This document shows, in pieces, positions 15,771-25,163 of a DNA stretch of 64,000 nucleotides (position 1 is its first letter; each line of letters opens with the position of its first letter). A program made the translations under genes and the position numbers. The notes under the pieces were generated by a model. That model saw only the letters and a program-made list of their open reading frames with translations, did not search any database and had not been told where the DNA came from. This DNA is from Streptomyces lomondensis (GTDB lineage: Bacteria > Actinomycetota > Actinomycetes > Streptomycetales > Streptomycetaceae), in contig NZ_BMWC01000001.1 in assembly GCF_014651035.1 (NCBI RefSeq), positions 806,001 through 870,000 of the forward strand, given 5' to 3'.

Positions 15771-17015
15771 CTACGAACCGACCTTGCGCTTGTTCCACAC
15801 GTCGAACCCGACCGCCGCCAGCAGCACCAGGCCCTTGATGACCTGCTGCCAGTCGGTGCCGATGCCGACGAGGTTCATACCGTTGTTCAGCACGCCCAGG
15901 ACCAGGCCACCGATGATCGCGCCGAGGACGGTGCCGACACCGCCGCTCATCGACGCGCCGCCGATGAACGAGGCCGCGATCGCCTCCAGCTCGAAGTTGA
16001 GGCCGGCCTTGGGAGAGGCCGCGTTGAAGCGGGCGGCGAAGACCAGACCCGCCAGGGCCGCGAGCATGCCCATGTTCAGGAAGACCAGGAAGGTGACCTT
16101 CTTGTCCTTCACACCCGACAGCTTGGCCGCGGGCAGGTTGCCGCCGATCGCGTAGATGTGGCGGCCGATGATCGCGTTGCGCATCACGTAGCCGAAGCCG
16201 ACGAGCAGCACGCCCAGGATGAGCAGCACGATCGGGGCGCCCTTGTAGCTGGCCAGCAGCATGGTCAGGGTCAGCACCGCGGCGCCGATCGCGACCAGCT
16301 TCAGCAGGAACAGCTTGGTGGGCGGGACGTCCAGGTTGAACTCCTGCTGCCGCTTGCGGTCACGGACCTCCTGGAAGATCACGAAGGCGATCATCGCGAA
16401 GCCCAGCAGCAGGGTGAGGTTGTGGTAGTTGGTGGTCGGGCCGACCTCCGGCAGGAAGCCGTTGGCGACCTTCTGGAGGCCCTCCGGGAACGGGCCGAGC
16501 GTCTGGCCCTCCAGGAAGATCTCCGTCAGGCCGCGGAAGATCAGCATGCCCGCCAGGGTCACGATGAACGACGGTATGCCGCCGTATGCGATGAAGAACC
16601 CTTGGATGGCACCCGCGACCGCGCCCACGGCGAGGCACAGCAGCACGGCGAGCGGCCACGGTATGTCCTGTTTGACCATGAACACGGCGGCCATCGAGCC
16701 GACGAACGCCGTCAGCGAGCCGACCGACAGGTCGATGTGGCCCGCGATGATGACCAGCATCATGCCGATCGCGAGGATCAGGATGTAGCTGTTCTGCAGC
16801 ACCAGGTTGGAGACGTTGCGCGGCAGCAGCAGGTCGCCGTCGGTCCACACGGCGAACAGCACCACGATCAGGCCCAGCGCGATCAGCATGCCGTACTGCC
16901 GCATGTTGCGGCGCATGCCGTCCAGCACCAGCTGCAACAGTCCGTCGCCGGTGGCCGCCCCTCCCTTGCCGGGCGGCGCGGGGGCCGGCGTCTTGGCGGT
17001 CACGTCCGTGCTCAT
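15771..17015 (-). CDS. mmsB: Multiple monosaccharide ABC transporter permease
   Basis: A 414-residue inner-membrane permease of the ribose/xylose/ChvE family. About ten transmembrane helices with the conserved [15 protein letters not shown] segment (near residue 90), [13 protein letters not shown], and the C-terminal [20 protein letters not shown] loop. Two central helices are followed by a cytoplasmic loop rich in charged residues. Its ATG overlaps the stop of the ATPase gene (ATGA). The subunit forms the channel for pentoses or hexoses bound by the ChvE-like lipoprotein. Specificity cannot be read from sequence. Confidence 0.93.
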   Translation of the reverse strand: MSTDVTAKTPAPAPPGKGGAATGDGLLQLVLDGMRRNMRQYGMLIALGLIVVLFAVWTDGDLLLPRNVSNLVLQNSYILILAIGMMLVIIAGHIDLSVGSLTAFVGSMAAVFMVKQDIPWPLAVLLCLAVGAVAGAIQGFFIAYGGIPSFIVTLAGMLIFRGLTEIFLEGQTLGPFPEGLQKVANGFLPEVGPTTNYHNLTLLLGFAMIAFVIFQEVRDRKRQQEFNLDVPPTKLFLLKLVAIGAAVLTLTMLLASYKGAPIVLLILGVLLVGFGYVMRNAIIGRHIYAIGGNLPAAKLSGVKDKKVTFLVFLNMGMLAALAGLVFAARFNAASPKAGLNFELEAIAASFIGGASMSGGVGTVLGAIIGGLVLGVLNNGMNLVGIGTDWQQVIKGLVLLAAVGFDVWNKRKVGS

Positions 17016-18562
17016 CGGGTTACCTCTTTGTCCTTCGTCATCTGACGCATCAGCGATTCCTGGGAGGCCTCGGCCCGCGAGAACTCACCCGTCAGCCGCC
17101 CCGCGGCCATCGTGTAGATGCGGTCGCACATACCGAGCAGTTCGGGCAGCTCGGAGGAGATGAAGACGACCGCCTTGCCCTGGGCGGCCAGCTGGTCGAT
17201 GACCGTGTAGATCTCGTACTTGGCACCGACGTCGATACCGCGCGTCGGCTCGTCCAGGATCAGCACGTCCGGACCCGAGAAGATCCACTTGCTGAGGACG
17301 ACCTTCTGCTGGTTGCCGCCGGACAGCTTGCCCACCGGCTCGAAGACGGTCGGCGCCTTGATGTTCATGGACTTGCGGAAGCCCTCGGCGACCTGCCGCT
17401 CCTCGTGCTCGTCGACCACGCCCCGCTTGGCGACCTTGTTCAGGGCGGTCAGCGAGATGTTCCGGTTGATGGTGTCGATGAGGTTCAGGCCGTAGTGCTT
17501 GCGGTCCTCGGTCACGTACGCGATGCCGTGCTTGACCGCCTCGGGGACGGACTTGGTGCGGATCTCCGTGCCGTCCTTGAGGACCGTGCCGCCCGCGTAC
17601 CGGCCGTACGTCCGCCCGAAGACGCTCATCGCCAGTTCGGTGCGGCCGGCGCCCATCAGGCCCGCGATGCCGACGATCTCGCCGCGCCGCACCTGGAGCG
17701 ACACGTCGTCGACGACCTTGCGCTGCTGGTCGATCGGGTGGTGCACCGTCCAGTTGCGGATCTCCAGGGCGGGCGCCGCGCCCTCCTCGGGCTGGTGCGG
17801 CGACCGCTCCGGGAAGCGGTTCTCCAGGTCGCGGCCGACCATGCCGCTGATGATCCGGTCCTCGGTGGTCTCCGGGGCCTTCACATCGAGGGTCTCGATG
17901 GTCTGGCCGTCGCGGATGATCGTCACCGAGTCGGCGACCTTGCGGATCTCGTTGAGCTTGTGGGAGATGATGATCGAGGTGATGCCCTGCTTCTTCAACT
18001 CCAGGATGAGATCCAGGAGTTTACCGCTGTCCTCGTCGTTCAGGGCGGCGGTCGGCTCATCCAGGATGAGCAGCTTCACCTTCTTCGACAGGGCCTTGGC
18101 GATCTCCACGAGCTGCTGCTTGCCCACGCCGATGTCGGCGACGCGGGTGTCCGGGTGGTCGGAGAGGCCGACCCGGCGCAGCAGTTCGGTGGCGTGCCGC
18201 AGGGTCTCGGTCCAGCTGATGATGCCCCGCGTGGCGTGCTCGTTGCCGAGGAAGATGTTCTCCGCGAGGGAGAGGTAGGGCACCAGGGCCAGCTCCTGGT
18301 GGATGATCACGATGCCGCGCTCTTCGCTGGCCCGGATGTCCTTGAACTGGCAGACCTCCCCCTCGAAGAGGATGTCCCCCTCGTAGGTGCCGTGCGGGTG
18401 GACGCCGGAGAGGACCTTCATGAGGGTCGACTTACCGGCGCCGTTCTCCCCGCAGATGGCGTGGACCTCGCCCTGCTGGACGGTCAGCGTGACGTCCGAC
18501 AGCGCCTTGACGCCGGGAAAGGTCTTGACGATCGAGCGCATTTCCAGGACGGGTCCCGCCAT
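17012..18562 (-). CDS. mmsA: Multiple monosaccharide ABC transporter ATPase
   Basis: A 516-residue tandem-ABC ATPase. First domain: Walker [13 protein letters not shown] (about residue 37) and Walker [11 protein letters not shown]. Second domain: degenerate Walker [10 protein letters not shown], signature [13 protein letters not shown], and Walker [11 protein letters not shown]. The degenerate second site is normal for sugar transporters of the RbsA/XylG/GguA type. ATG at 18562 is preferred, with GGAAGG seven bases upstream, over a TTG five codons earlier. It lies between the binding protein gene (47 bases upstream) and the coupled permease. Confidence 0.93.
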   Translation of the reverse strand: MAGPVLEMRSIVKTFPGVKALSDVTLTVQQGEVHAICGENGAGKSTLMKVLSGVHPHGTYEGDILFEGEVCQFKDIRASEERGIVIIHQELALVPYLSLAENIFLGNEHATRGIISWTETLRHATELLRRVGLSDHPDTRVADIGVGKQQLVEIAKALSKKVKLLILDEPTAALNDEDSGKLLDLILELKKQGITSIIISHKLNEIRKVADSVTIIRDGQTIETLDVKAPETTEDRIISGMVGRDLENRFPERSPHQPEEGAAPALEIRNWTVHHPIDQQRKVVDDVSLQVRRGEIVGIAGLMGAGRTELAMSVFGRTYGRYAGGTVLKDGTEIRTKSVPEAVKHGIAYVTEDRKHYGLNLIDTINRNISLTALNKVAKRGVVDEHEERQVAEGFRKSMNIKAPTVFEPVGKLSGGNQQKVVLSKWIFSGPDVLILDEPTRGIDVGAKYEIYTVIDQLAAQGKAVVFISSELPELLGMCDRIYTMAAGRLTGEFSRAEASQESLMRQMTKDKEVTR

Positions 18563-18609
18563 GGTCGTGCCTTCCAATCAGTGGTGAATCGTCGGTCGGT
18601 TGGCGGCGG

Positions 18610-19722
18610 TTACTTCAGGTCGCTTTCCTTGATGTAGCCGGAGTCGACGACCGTCTTCTGGTAGTTCGACTTGTCGACGGCCACCGGCTCCAGCAGGTAC
18701 GCCGGGACGACCTTCGCCCCGTTGTCGTAGGTCTTGGTGTCGTTGACCTCGGGCTTCTTGTCGTTGAGCAGGGCGTCGACCATGTTGGAGGCCACCTTCG
18801 CGAGCTCGCGGGTGTCCTTGTAGACGGTCATCGACTGCTGGTCCGCGATGATCGACTTCACCGAGGCGACCTCGGCGTCCTGGCCGGTGACGATCGGCAG
18901 CGGCTTGCTCTTGGAGCCGTAGTCGTCCGACTTCAGCGCCGAGAGGATGCCGATGGAGATGCCGTCGTAGGGCGAGAGGACGGCGTCGACGCGCTCGGTC
19001 TTGTAGGCCGAGGTCAGGATGTCGTCCATGCGCTTCTGGGCGGTGCCGCCGTCCCAGCGCAGGGTCGTGACCTGGTTGAGCTTGGTCTGGCCGGAGCGGA
19101 CGACGAGCTGCTTCTTCTCGATGTAGGGCTGCAGGACGTTCATCGCGCCCTGGAAGAAGTAGCGGGTGTTGTTGTCGTCGTTGGAGCCGGCGAACAGCTC
19201 GATGTTGAACGGGCCCTTCTTGGAGCCGTCCTTCAGGCCGAGCTTCTCGACGATGTAGGTGCCCTGGAGCTCGCCGACCTTCTCGTTGTCGAAGGAGGCG
19301 TAGTAGTCGACGTTCTGCGTGCCGAGGATCAGGCGGTCGTAGGAGATGACCGGGATGTTCGCGTCCTTGGCCTGCTGGAGCACGTTGTTCATCGACTTGT
19401 TGTCGATGGCCGCGACGATCAGCGCCTTCACACCCTGGGTGATCAGGTTCTCGATCTGTGAGACCTGCTGGTCCGGGTCGTCCTCGCCGTAGACCAGCTG
19501 GGTCTTGTAGCCCTTGGACTCCAGGTCCTTCTTGACGTTGTTGCCGTCGGCGATCCAGCGCTCGGAGGACTTGGTCGGCATCGCGATGCCGATGGTGCCG
19601 CCCTTGGCGTCCCCCTCGCTCTCCTTGCTGCCGCCCTGGCCGCTCTGGCCGCAGGCGGACAGGGTGAGGGCGAGGGACGCGGCTCCGGCTATGGCGGCGA
19701 GAGCGGCTCTGCGGTTACGCAT
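18610..19722 (-). CDS. chvE: Multiple monosaccharide ABC transporter substrate-binding lipoprotein
   Basis: A 370-residue periplasmic-binding-type lipoprotein. The ATG at 19722 has AAGGA eight bases upstream and gives a lipoprotein signal with lipobox LSAC (Cys24). The mature part is a type I binding fold with [37 protein letters not shown] and ITGQDAEV-like segments, as in Agrobacterium ChvE. It binds galactose, arabinose, xylose or glucose in known relatives. It is first in the operon with the ATPase and permease. A sugar-regulon operator candidate lies about 145 bases upstream of its start. Confidence 0.92.
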   Translation of the reverse strand: MRNRRAALAAIAGAASLALTLSACGQSGQGGSKESEGDAKGGTIGIAMPTKSSERWIADGNNVKKDLESKGYKTQLVYGEDDPDQQVSQIENLITQGVKALIVAAIDNKSMNNVLQQAKDANIPVISYDRLILGTQNVDYYASFDNEKVGELQGTYIVEKLGLKDGSKKGPFNIELFAGSNDDNNTRYFFQGAMNVLQPYIEKKQLVVRSGQTKLNQVTTLRWDGGTAQKRMDDILTSAYKTERVDAVLSPYDGISIGILSALKSDDYGSKSKPLPIVTGQDAEVASVKSIIADQQSMTVYKDTRELAKVASNMVDALLNDKKPEVNDTKTYDNGAKVVPAYLLEPVAVDKSNYQKTVVDSGYIKESDLK

Positions 19723-19864
19723 GATCATCATCCTTGATCTGTGTGCAGGGCTCGGTCTGGGAGGCGCGAAGTCGCTCCGGGTGGTCGTGCCGGAAAGACC
19801 GAGAAGAGATGTGTCGGATTGTGCGCGGCTGTGTCTTCTTTTGTGAAGGCGAGTAGCCGGAACG

Positions 19865-20833
19865 TTATGACGAGATTTCGAACCGTTGCAGATCGCCCGG
19901 CAGCCGCGAACCGAGCGGCGCCATGTCGCCGTCCGCGCCGTGGCGGGCCAGAAGATCCAGAGCGAGCCGGCCGCGCCGCACACGTTCCTTGGCGGTGGCC
20001 AGGGTCAGCTCCCGCATGTGGTGCCCGTAGGGGTAGATCCCGGGCGCCTTGGACAGGCCGAACTTCAGGTAGAGCGGTGCGCCGCGCCGGATCAGCTCGG
20101 CGACCTCGTACATCCGGACGTAGCCGCCGAGGTCGTCGGGGGCCTCGATGTACATGTCCATCGGAGCGCCGGAAACCCGGCGGATCTCGGTGAGGTGATC
20201 GAGCGTCAGATCGCTCGGCACATTGACCGAGTCGGCGCCGAGGCGCTCGTACACGGCGTACGCCGCCGGGTTGACGGGGCCGATGAGCGCGCTCACCTTG
20301 AGCGTGGTGTCGGCCGGGATGATGCCGGCCGCGCGGGCCCGGTGCAGCGTCCACAACACGCCCTCGTCGGCGACGAGCAGGCACTTGACGCCCAACTCGG
20401 TTGCTCTGACGGCGTCTTCGACGCAGCCGGCGACGGCGTCGTGGCCGCGGGCGCGCAGTCCGGCCCCCCGCGAGTCGGTGCGCGTGGACCCACCGATGTC
20501 CCAGGTGCCGCGCGGGCCCGTGAACAGGCACAGCTCGATGTCGCGTTCGGCCGTCGCCTCGACCATCTCGGTGATCTCGGCGTCGGTCAGCATCCACACG
20601 CCGCTGCCCTGGCTGATCCGGTGGATCGGCACGTCCAGCCGCGAGGCCTCCTTCAGCACCACCGCCAGCGCCTCGGGCCCCTCGCACGAGGGGATCTCGG
20701 TGCGCCAGCGGCCGCCGCCGGGGAAGGAGTGCGGCGAGGCGTCGGCGGGGTCGAGGGCGGGCGCGTTCAGGCCGAGCGCGGTGAGCGCCTGCTCACCGGG
20801 CCTGCGGGCTGCCGTGGCGGAAGCGTCGGTCAC
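19865..20833 (-). CDS. TIM-barrel protein related to peptidase U32, unknown function
   Basis: A 322-residue soluble protein. GTG start with AAGGA about seven bases upstream. The alternating strand/helix pattern ([70 protein letters not shown]) indicates a TIM barrel like that of U32-family proteins. The U32 catalytic signature is not evident. Its place between the chvE operon and sugar dehydrogenase/dehydratase genes, and the shared operator in front of it, suggest a role in sugar or sugar-acid metabolism. That is inference. It is transcribed separately. Confidence 0.7.
   Translation of the reverse strand: MTDASATAARRPGEQALTALGLNAPALDPADASPHSFPGGGRWRTEIPSCEGPEALAVVLKEASRLDVPIHRISQGSGVWMLTDAEITEMVEATAERDIELCLFTGPRGTWDIGGSTRTDSRGAGLRARGHDAVAGCVEDAVRATELGVKCLLVADEGVLWTLHRARAAGIIPADTTLKVSALIGPVNPAAYAVYERLGADSVNVPSDLTLDHLTEIRRVSGAPMDMYIEAPDDLGGYVRMYEVAELIRRGAPLYLKFGLSKAPGIYPYGHHMRELTLATAKERVRRGRLALDLLARHGADGDMAPLGSRLPGDLQRFEISS
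19866..19885 (-). promoter_or_regulatory. Candidate sugar-regulon operator upstream of chvE-mmsAB
   Basis: The plus strand reads CGAGATTTCGAAC at 19871-19883, matching CGANATNTCGAAC. It lies in the last codons of the U32-like gene, upstream of the chvE promoter region (19723-19864). Confidence 0.45.
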
Positions 20834-20845
20834 AGGAATGTCCTT

Positions 20846-20865
20846 CGGTTCGATATTTCGGACGA
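20846..20865 (-). promoter_or_regulatory. Candidate sugar-regulon operator upstream of the U32-like gene
   Basis: The reverse strand reads TCGTCCGAAATATCGAACCG, matching CGANATNTCGAAC, ending a dozen bases before the GTG start and abutting its ribosome binding site. Confidence 0.5.
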
Positions 20866-20915
20866 GGTTCGCGGCTCGGGGTAAGGCAAGGCCCGGGGGA
20901 GGGCAAGGCTTGGGT

Positions 20916-20960
20916 GTACGCCGGTACGGGGGCCGTCAGGTTCCCCCCGTACCGGCGTAC
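20916..20960 (-). terminator. Terminator after the zinc dehydrogenase gene
   Basis: A perfect 17-bp inverted repeat with an 11-base loop, directly after the stop of the dehydrogenase gene and before the operator of the U32-like gene. Confidence 0.8.
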
Positions 20961-20962
20961 GT

Positions 20963-21967
20963 CTAGGGGCGGAGCAGCACCTTGCCCACCTTCGGATCGC
21001 CTGCTCCCACCAGCTCGATGGCCTGCGAGAACTCGGCGAGCGGCAGCTCGTGCGTCACCAGCGGCAGCGGGTCGAGCAGCCCGGCGGCGAACACCCGCAC
21101 CGTGTGCGCCCAGGCGTCCGGCGGAGCACCGAAGACGGTGTGCACCTCCAGCTGCCGTACGACGAGATCGGTCGGGTCGAGACCGTCGGCACCCGGCGCC
21201 GGGATCCCGGTCAGGACCAGCCGGCCGCCCCGCCGGAGCAGGGCGGCGGAGAGCCGCGCGGCGTCCGCGGACCCGGCCGTCTCGATCACCACGTCGAAGT
21301 CGTCCGGGAGGTCCTGGTCCTTCGTCCGGAAGTCCGTCGCGCCGTACTGCCGCGACAGCGCCTCCCGGTCCCGCCGGGTGCCGACCACCAGCAGCTCCGT
21401 CGGCGAGTTCGCCTTCAGGAACTGCACGGCGAACATGCCGAGCGTGCCGGTGCCGACCACGGCGACGCGCTCGCCGGGCTGGGCGTTGCCCTTCAGCGCG
21501 GCGGCCGCGATGCACGCGGCGGGCTCCAGGAGGGCCGCGGCCGTGAGGTCGCAGTCGTCCGGGAGGGCGTGCAGGAGACGCGCCGGGAGCGTCAGCGTGG
21601 CCGCCATCGCGCCCGGCTGGGTGAACCCGGTCTCCTCGTAGCCGGCCGTGCACAGGGTCGTGTCGCCCGCGTGGCAGCGGTCGCAGACCTGGCAGTTGCG
21701 GAAGCCCTCACCGACGACCTTGCGGCCGACGAGGGACCCGGGGACACCGGCGCCCACCGCCTCGACCGTCCCGGACCACTCGTGGCCCGGGGTGAGCGGG
21801 TAGCGCACATAGCCCTCGGGGCGGTTGCCCTGGTACACCTCGCGGTCGCTGCCGCAGATGCCGGAGGCGTGGACGCGCACCAGGGCCTCGCCGGCCTCGG
21901 GCCGCCGGGGCTCGTGCGGGACGAGGCGGTGCTCGCCCGGGGCGTCGATGACTACCGCGGTGCTCAC
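20963..21967 (-). CDS. Zinc-dependent medium-chain alcohol/polyol dehydrogenase
   Basis: A 334-residue MDR enzyme. Catalytic zinc ligands in SGICGSDRE (Cys, near residue 38) and TPGHEWSG (His/Glu, near 61). A four-cysteine structural zinc lobe lies near 90-110 (NCQVCDRCHAGDTTLC). The Rossmann motif is VVGTGTLGMFAVQ (about 168). Substrate is probably a polyol, aldose or sugar acid, given the adjacent enolase-superfamily dehydratase (61 bases upstream, same strand) and ABC sugar importer. ATG at 21967 has GGAG upstream. Its exact substrate is not identifiable. Confidence 0.85.
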   Translation of the reverse strand: MSTAVVIDAPGEHRLVPHEPRRPEAGEALVRVHASGICGSDREVYQGNRPEGYVRYPLTPGHEWSGTVEAVGAGVPGSLVGRKVVGEGFRNCQVCDRCHAGDTTLCTAGYEETGFTQPGAMAATLTLPARLLHALPDDCDLTAAALLEPAACIAAAALKGNAQPGERVAVVGTGTLGMFAVQFLKANSPTELLVVGTRRDREALSRQYGATDFRTKDQDLPDDFDVVIETAGSADAARLSAALLRRGGRLVLTGIPAPGADGLDPTDLVVRQLEVHTVFGAPPDAWAHTVRVFAAGLLDPLPLVTHELPLAEFSQAIELVGAGDPKVGKVLLRP

Positions 21968-22028
21968 GTCGCTCCTCCGGGTTTCGAAGGTTTCGGTCGC
22001 CGGTTCCGGGTTTCCGGGTGCCGGACGG

Positions 22029-23192
22029 TCACTGGCTGCCCTTGGGCTTGCGCTGCTCCCAGCCTTCCGCCCACAGGTCGAAGCGGGCCTGCTGCTGCGG
22101 GAACTCCGCGGCGGCGTCCACGTCCAGCTCCACGCCCAGGCCCGGGGCGTCGGAGAGGTGGAAGCAGCCGTCCTCCGGGTTCACCTGCGGGGCGCCCTTG
22201 ACGACCTTCTTGATCTCCGCGTCCGCGAAGTCGTTGAAGTGCTCAAGGATCTTGAAGTTCGGGGAGGTGAAGCCCACCTGGAGGCTCGCGGCGGTCAGGA
22301 CCGAGCCGCCCACGTTGTGGGGAGCCACCAGCATGTAGTGGGTCTCGGCGGTCGCGGCGAGCTTCCGGGTCTCCCAGATTCCACCGATATGGCCGACGTC
22401 CGGCTGGATGATGTCCACGGCCTGGCTGTCGAACAGCTCGCGGAACTCGATCCGGTCGTGGATGCGCTCACCCGTGGCGACCGGCATGTCGACCTTGGCG
22501 GCGACCTTCTCCAGTGCCTTCAGGTTCTCCGGCGGGACCGGCTCCTCCAGCCACGCCGGCTTGAACGGCGCCAGCTCCTTGGCCAGGCGCACGGCCGTGG
22601 CGGGGGAGAAGCGGCCGTGCATCTCCAGCATCAGCTCGGCCTCGGGGCCGATGGCGTCCCGGACCGCCTCGATCAGGGAGACGGCGTACAGGGTCTCCTT
22701 GTGGTCCAGCTCGAAGTGGCCGGTGCCGAACGGGTCGATCTTGAGCGCCCGATAACCGCGCTCCATGACCCCCTGAGCGGCCTTGTGGTACGCCTCCGGG
22801 GTGCGCTCGGTGGTGTACCAGCCGTTGGCGTACGCCTTGACCTTGTCGGTGACCTTGCCGCCCAGCAGCTGCCAGACGGGGACGCCGAGGGCCTTGCCCT
22901 TGATGTCCCAGCAGGCCATCTCGATCACGGCGATGCCGGACATCACGATCTCGCCCGCACGGCCGTAGTCGCCGTACTTCATCCGCTTGACGAGGTCCTC
23001 GACAGCGAACGGGTCGGAGCCGAGAATGTGGTTGGCCTGGGCTTCCTTCAGGTAACCGAGAAGGGCGTCGGTGTGTCCCAGCATCCGGGTCTCGCCGACT
23101 CCGGTGATTCCCTCGTCGGTGTGCACCTGGACGTACGTCAGGTTGCGCCACGGCGTCCCGACCACGTGTGTGCTGATTCCGGTGATGCGCAC
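22029..23192 (-). CDS. Enolase-superfamily sugar-acid dehydratase (mandelate racemase/galactonate dehydratase-like)
   Basis: A 387-residue enzyme of the MR/MLE superfamily. It probably dehydrates an aldonic acid to a 2-keto-3-deoxy acid. GTG at 23192 has AGGGA eight bases upstream. The longer frame back to 23267 would run through the operator and is rejected. Catalytic and metal-binding features: ALKIDPFG (Lys/Asp), LMLEMHGRFS (metal Glu and a His), WLEEPVPPEN, PVATGERIHDR, IIQPDVGHIGG, and VAPHNVGG (His). The DPFG and MHGRFS elements resemble galactonate dehydratases. The downstream dehydrogenase is likely in the same unit. Confidence 0.88.
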   Translation of the reverse strand: MRITGISTHVVGTPWRNLTYVQVHTDEGITGVGETRMLGHTDALLGYLKEAQANHILGSDPFAVEDLVKRMKYGDYGRAGEIVMSGIAVIEMACWDIKGKALGVPVWQLLGGKVTDKVKAYANGWYTTERTPEAYHKAAQGVMERGYRALKIDPFGTGHFELDHKETLYAVSLIEAVRDAIGPEAELMLEMHGRFSPATAVRLAKELAPFKPAWLEEPVPPENLKALEKVAAKVDMPVATGERIHDRIEFRELFDSQAVDIIQPDVGHIGGIWETRKLAATAETHYMLVAPHNVGGSVLTAASLQVGFTSPNFKILEHFNDFADAEIKKVVKGAPQVNPEDGCFHLSDAPGLGVELDVDAAAEFPQQQARFDLWAEGWEQRKPKGSQ

Positions 23193-23248
23193 GGCGGTTG
23201 TCCCTCGCAGCTTCGTCGGCTCAGTTCTGTCAGTCATCCAGTTCGAGC

Positions 23249-23289
23249 GTGTTCGAGATTTCGTCACACGTTCGAAATGCTGGCGTGAC
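23249..23289 (-). promoter_or_regulatory. Candidate sugar-regulon operator (double) upstream of the dehydratase gene
   Basis: The reverse strand reads TGTGACGAAATCTCGAACAC, matching CGANATNTCGAAC. A second, weaker TTCGAA-centred half site follows at 23270-23285, and another GTTCGAG at 23241. Three such half sites in 45 bases suggest cooperative binding. Confidence 0.5.
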
Positions 23290-23334
23290 AGTAAGGACGG
23301 GGCGGCAGGGGTGTCAATGGGTCGCGCGCATAAC

Positions 23335-23355
23335 GGTTTCGACAGTTTCGAAACC
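23335..23355. promoter_or_regulatory. Inverted repeat GGTTTCGA-N5-TCGAAACC
   Basis: Perfect 8-bp arms between the divergent dehydratase and SCO2400-family genes. It could be an operator for either. It resembles the sugar operator only in its TTCGA core, so it is listed separately. Confidence 0.4.
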
Positions 23356-23435
23356 AGGGGCGGGGAGTGTCCCTACAGAACCTTCACAGCTGGAGCTAGG
23401 AACGCGACAGGCGCGGAACTTAATCTTCCCGCGTC

Positions 23436-24263
23436 ATGGACTATTGCGACCCGTGCCGACGGCACCTGAACGGCGCCCTCGCGTGCCCGGGGTGCGGCAC
23501 CTCTGCCGACGCGCTGCGCTGGCGCGAGCCGGAGTACGGCGGTGTGTACGACGCCGCGTCCGCGTCCGACGGGGGCGAGAGCACCGCCCACGGGTCGCAC
23601 GGGTCGGACGAGCCGGCCGACCCGGACGGCGAATACGACGAACGCGATGAACGCGACGATGACGGCGAAGCCGACGGCGAGCCGTCGGGGCGTGCCGCGC
23701 GGCGGCGTGGACGCGGACGGGGGCACGGGCCGGTCGCCGAGGGCCCGGCCGGGACGAGCCGGCGGGACCGGAAGGCGGCGGCACATCGCCGTCGGCGGCG
23801 CCGGACGCTGTTCGTCGCGGCGGGGTTCGTGCTGGCGGCGGGCGGACTGAGTCTCGCCGAACTCGGCATGGACGCGCCGAAGTCGACACCGAAGCCGGCT
23901 GCGGCCGGGGGCGAGTCGGCGGACGGTGACGCGACCGCCGAGGCGGGGGAGCCGGGACGATCCCCGGGCCCGGGAACGGGGGCTGACGGAGCGTCGGAAT
24001 CCCCCTCTCCGGGCGCTTCCGACTCACCGTCGGCCTCGGAGTCCCCGAAGGACGAGAAGTCCAAGTCCCCGGCGGACGAGGAGACTCCGCGCGATCCCGA
24101 GTCGACCGCGGCGGGCACGTCCCCGAGCCGGCCGGCATCGGACCCTACGGCCGCGCCCCCGCCCCCGGCTCCGAAGCCGACATCGGACCGGACGACCCCG
24201 CCCCCCGAGCCGGAACCGTCACCTTCGGAGACCTGCAAGCAGTTCCTCTGGTGGTGCACGTAG
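23436..24263 (+). CDS. SCO2400-family protein (zinc-ribbon, single transmembrane helix)
   Basis: A 275-residue actinomycete protein. N-terminal zinc-ribbon-like CDPCRRHLNGALACPGCG (two CxxC pairs, residues 4-21), then an acidic and then Arg-rich cytoplasmic segment. One transmembrane helix (about 124-142, TLFVAAGFVLAAGGLSL) is followed by a long Ser/Pro/Glu-rich outer region ending in two cysteines (CKQFLWWC). The family name comes from S. coelicolor; no activity is known. A TAATCT hexamer about ten bases before the ATG, and no clear ribosome binding site, suggest a very short leader. Confidence 0.85.
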   Translation: MDYCDPCRRHLNGALACPGCGTSADALRWREPEYGGVYDAASASDGGESTAHGSHGSDEPADPDGEYDERDERDDDGEADGEPSGRAARRRGRGRGHGPVAEGPAGTSRRDRKAAAHRRRRRRTLFVAAGFVLAAGGLSLAELGMDAPKSTPKPAAAGGESADGDATAEAGEPGRSPGPGTGADGASESPSPGASDSPSASESPKDEKSKSPADEETPRDPESTAAGTSPSRPASDPTAAPPPPAPKPTSDRTTPPPEPEPSPSETCKQFLWWCT

Positions 24264-24277
24264 GGCCAGGGTCAGGA

Positions 24278-25003
24278 TCAGCCCAGCCTGAGCAGCAGTT
24301 CGGCGAGCTCGGCCGGCATGGTGATCATGCAGTCGTGGCCGGTCGGCAGTTCCCACACCTGTGCCGGGGAGCCGTTGGGCTGGAGCGCGGGGACGGGGCG
24401 CCGGTCAAGGCCTTCGGGCCCGTCGGCGACGCAGTGGATGTGGGTCCGCGGGATCTTGCGTACGGCCGGGTTGTCCAGCCGGACCGGTTGCGTCAGGCAG
24501 CGCACCGGCTGGTCCGACAGCATCGAGTGCAGCCAGGCGACGTCCGCCGGGTCGGTGACCCCGAACAGGCCCGCGGGCGGCGGCAACTCGGGCAGGGGCG
24601 GAACCCGCCAGCCGCTCTCGGACTTCTCGGCGAGGTCGATCAGGGCCTGGGTCACGGGCAGGACATCGGCCGCGCTCTCGCCGTCCTCCGGGACCATCGC
24701 GTCGAGGTAGACCAGATGGGCGATCCGGTCCGGGACGCGGTTGGCCGCGGACGAGATGACCAGTCCGGCGTAGCTGTGACCCACGAGGATCACCTCGGTG
24801 AGGTTTTCCGCGGCGATCAGGTCGACGATGTCGTCGACGTGCGTGTCGAGCCCCACCTCGCGGCTGAGCAGGTGCGCCGTGTCGCCGTAGCCGGTCAGCG
24901 ACGGCGCGAGCACCCGATGCCCGGCCGAGGCCAGCAACGGCACCACCCTCTCCCAGCACCGCCCACTGTGCCAGGCGCCGTGCACCAGCAGATACGTCGA
25001 CAT
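24278..25003 (-). CDS. Alpha/beta hydrolase
   Basis: A 241-residue cytoplasmic hydrolase of the esterase/acetone-cyanohydrin-lyase type. Oxyanion motif LVHGAWHSG at the N-terminus, nucleophile elbow GHSYAG (Ser near residue 80), and a C-terminal PTGHD histidine. ATG at 25003 has GAGGAG seven bases upstream. An 18-codon longer frame lacks one. It is divergent from an XRE regulator gene that probably controls it. Substrate unknown. Confidence 0.85.
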   Translation of the reverse strand: MSTYLLVHGAWHSGRCWERVVPLLASAGHRVLAPSLTGYGDTAHLLSREVGLDTHVDDIVDLIAAENLTEVILVGHSYAGLVISSAANRVPDRIAHLVYLDAMVPEDGESAADVLPVTQALIDLAEKSESGWRVPPLPELPPPAGLFGVTDPADVAWLHSMLSDQPVRCLTQPVRLDNPAVRKIPRTHIHCVADGPEGLDRRPVPALQPNGSPAQVWELPTGHDCMITMPAELAELLLRLG

Positions 25004-25163
25004 GGTTTCGCTCCTCGCTGTGTTCCCTCGCTCAGTGTCCGGCCTGTTTCCGTCCACTCGGAGGGCCAGCCTGGCCGCCCGCCCTCCTGCCGCGCCAGGG
25101 TCCCCGAGGTCCTGGGGGTGACAGGGCCAGGCACACGCTCAACTGCGCGCATACAGTGGGGAG

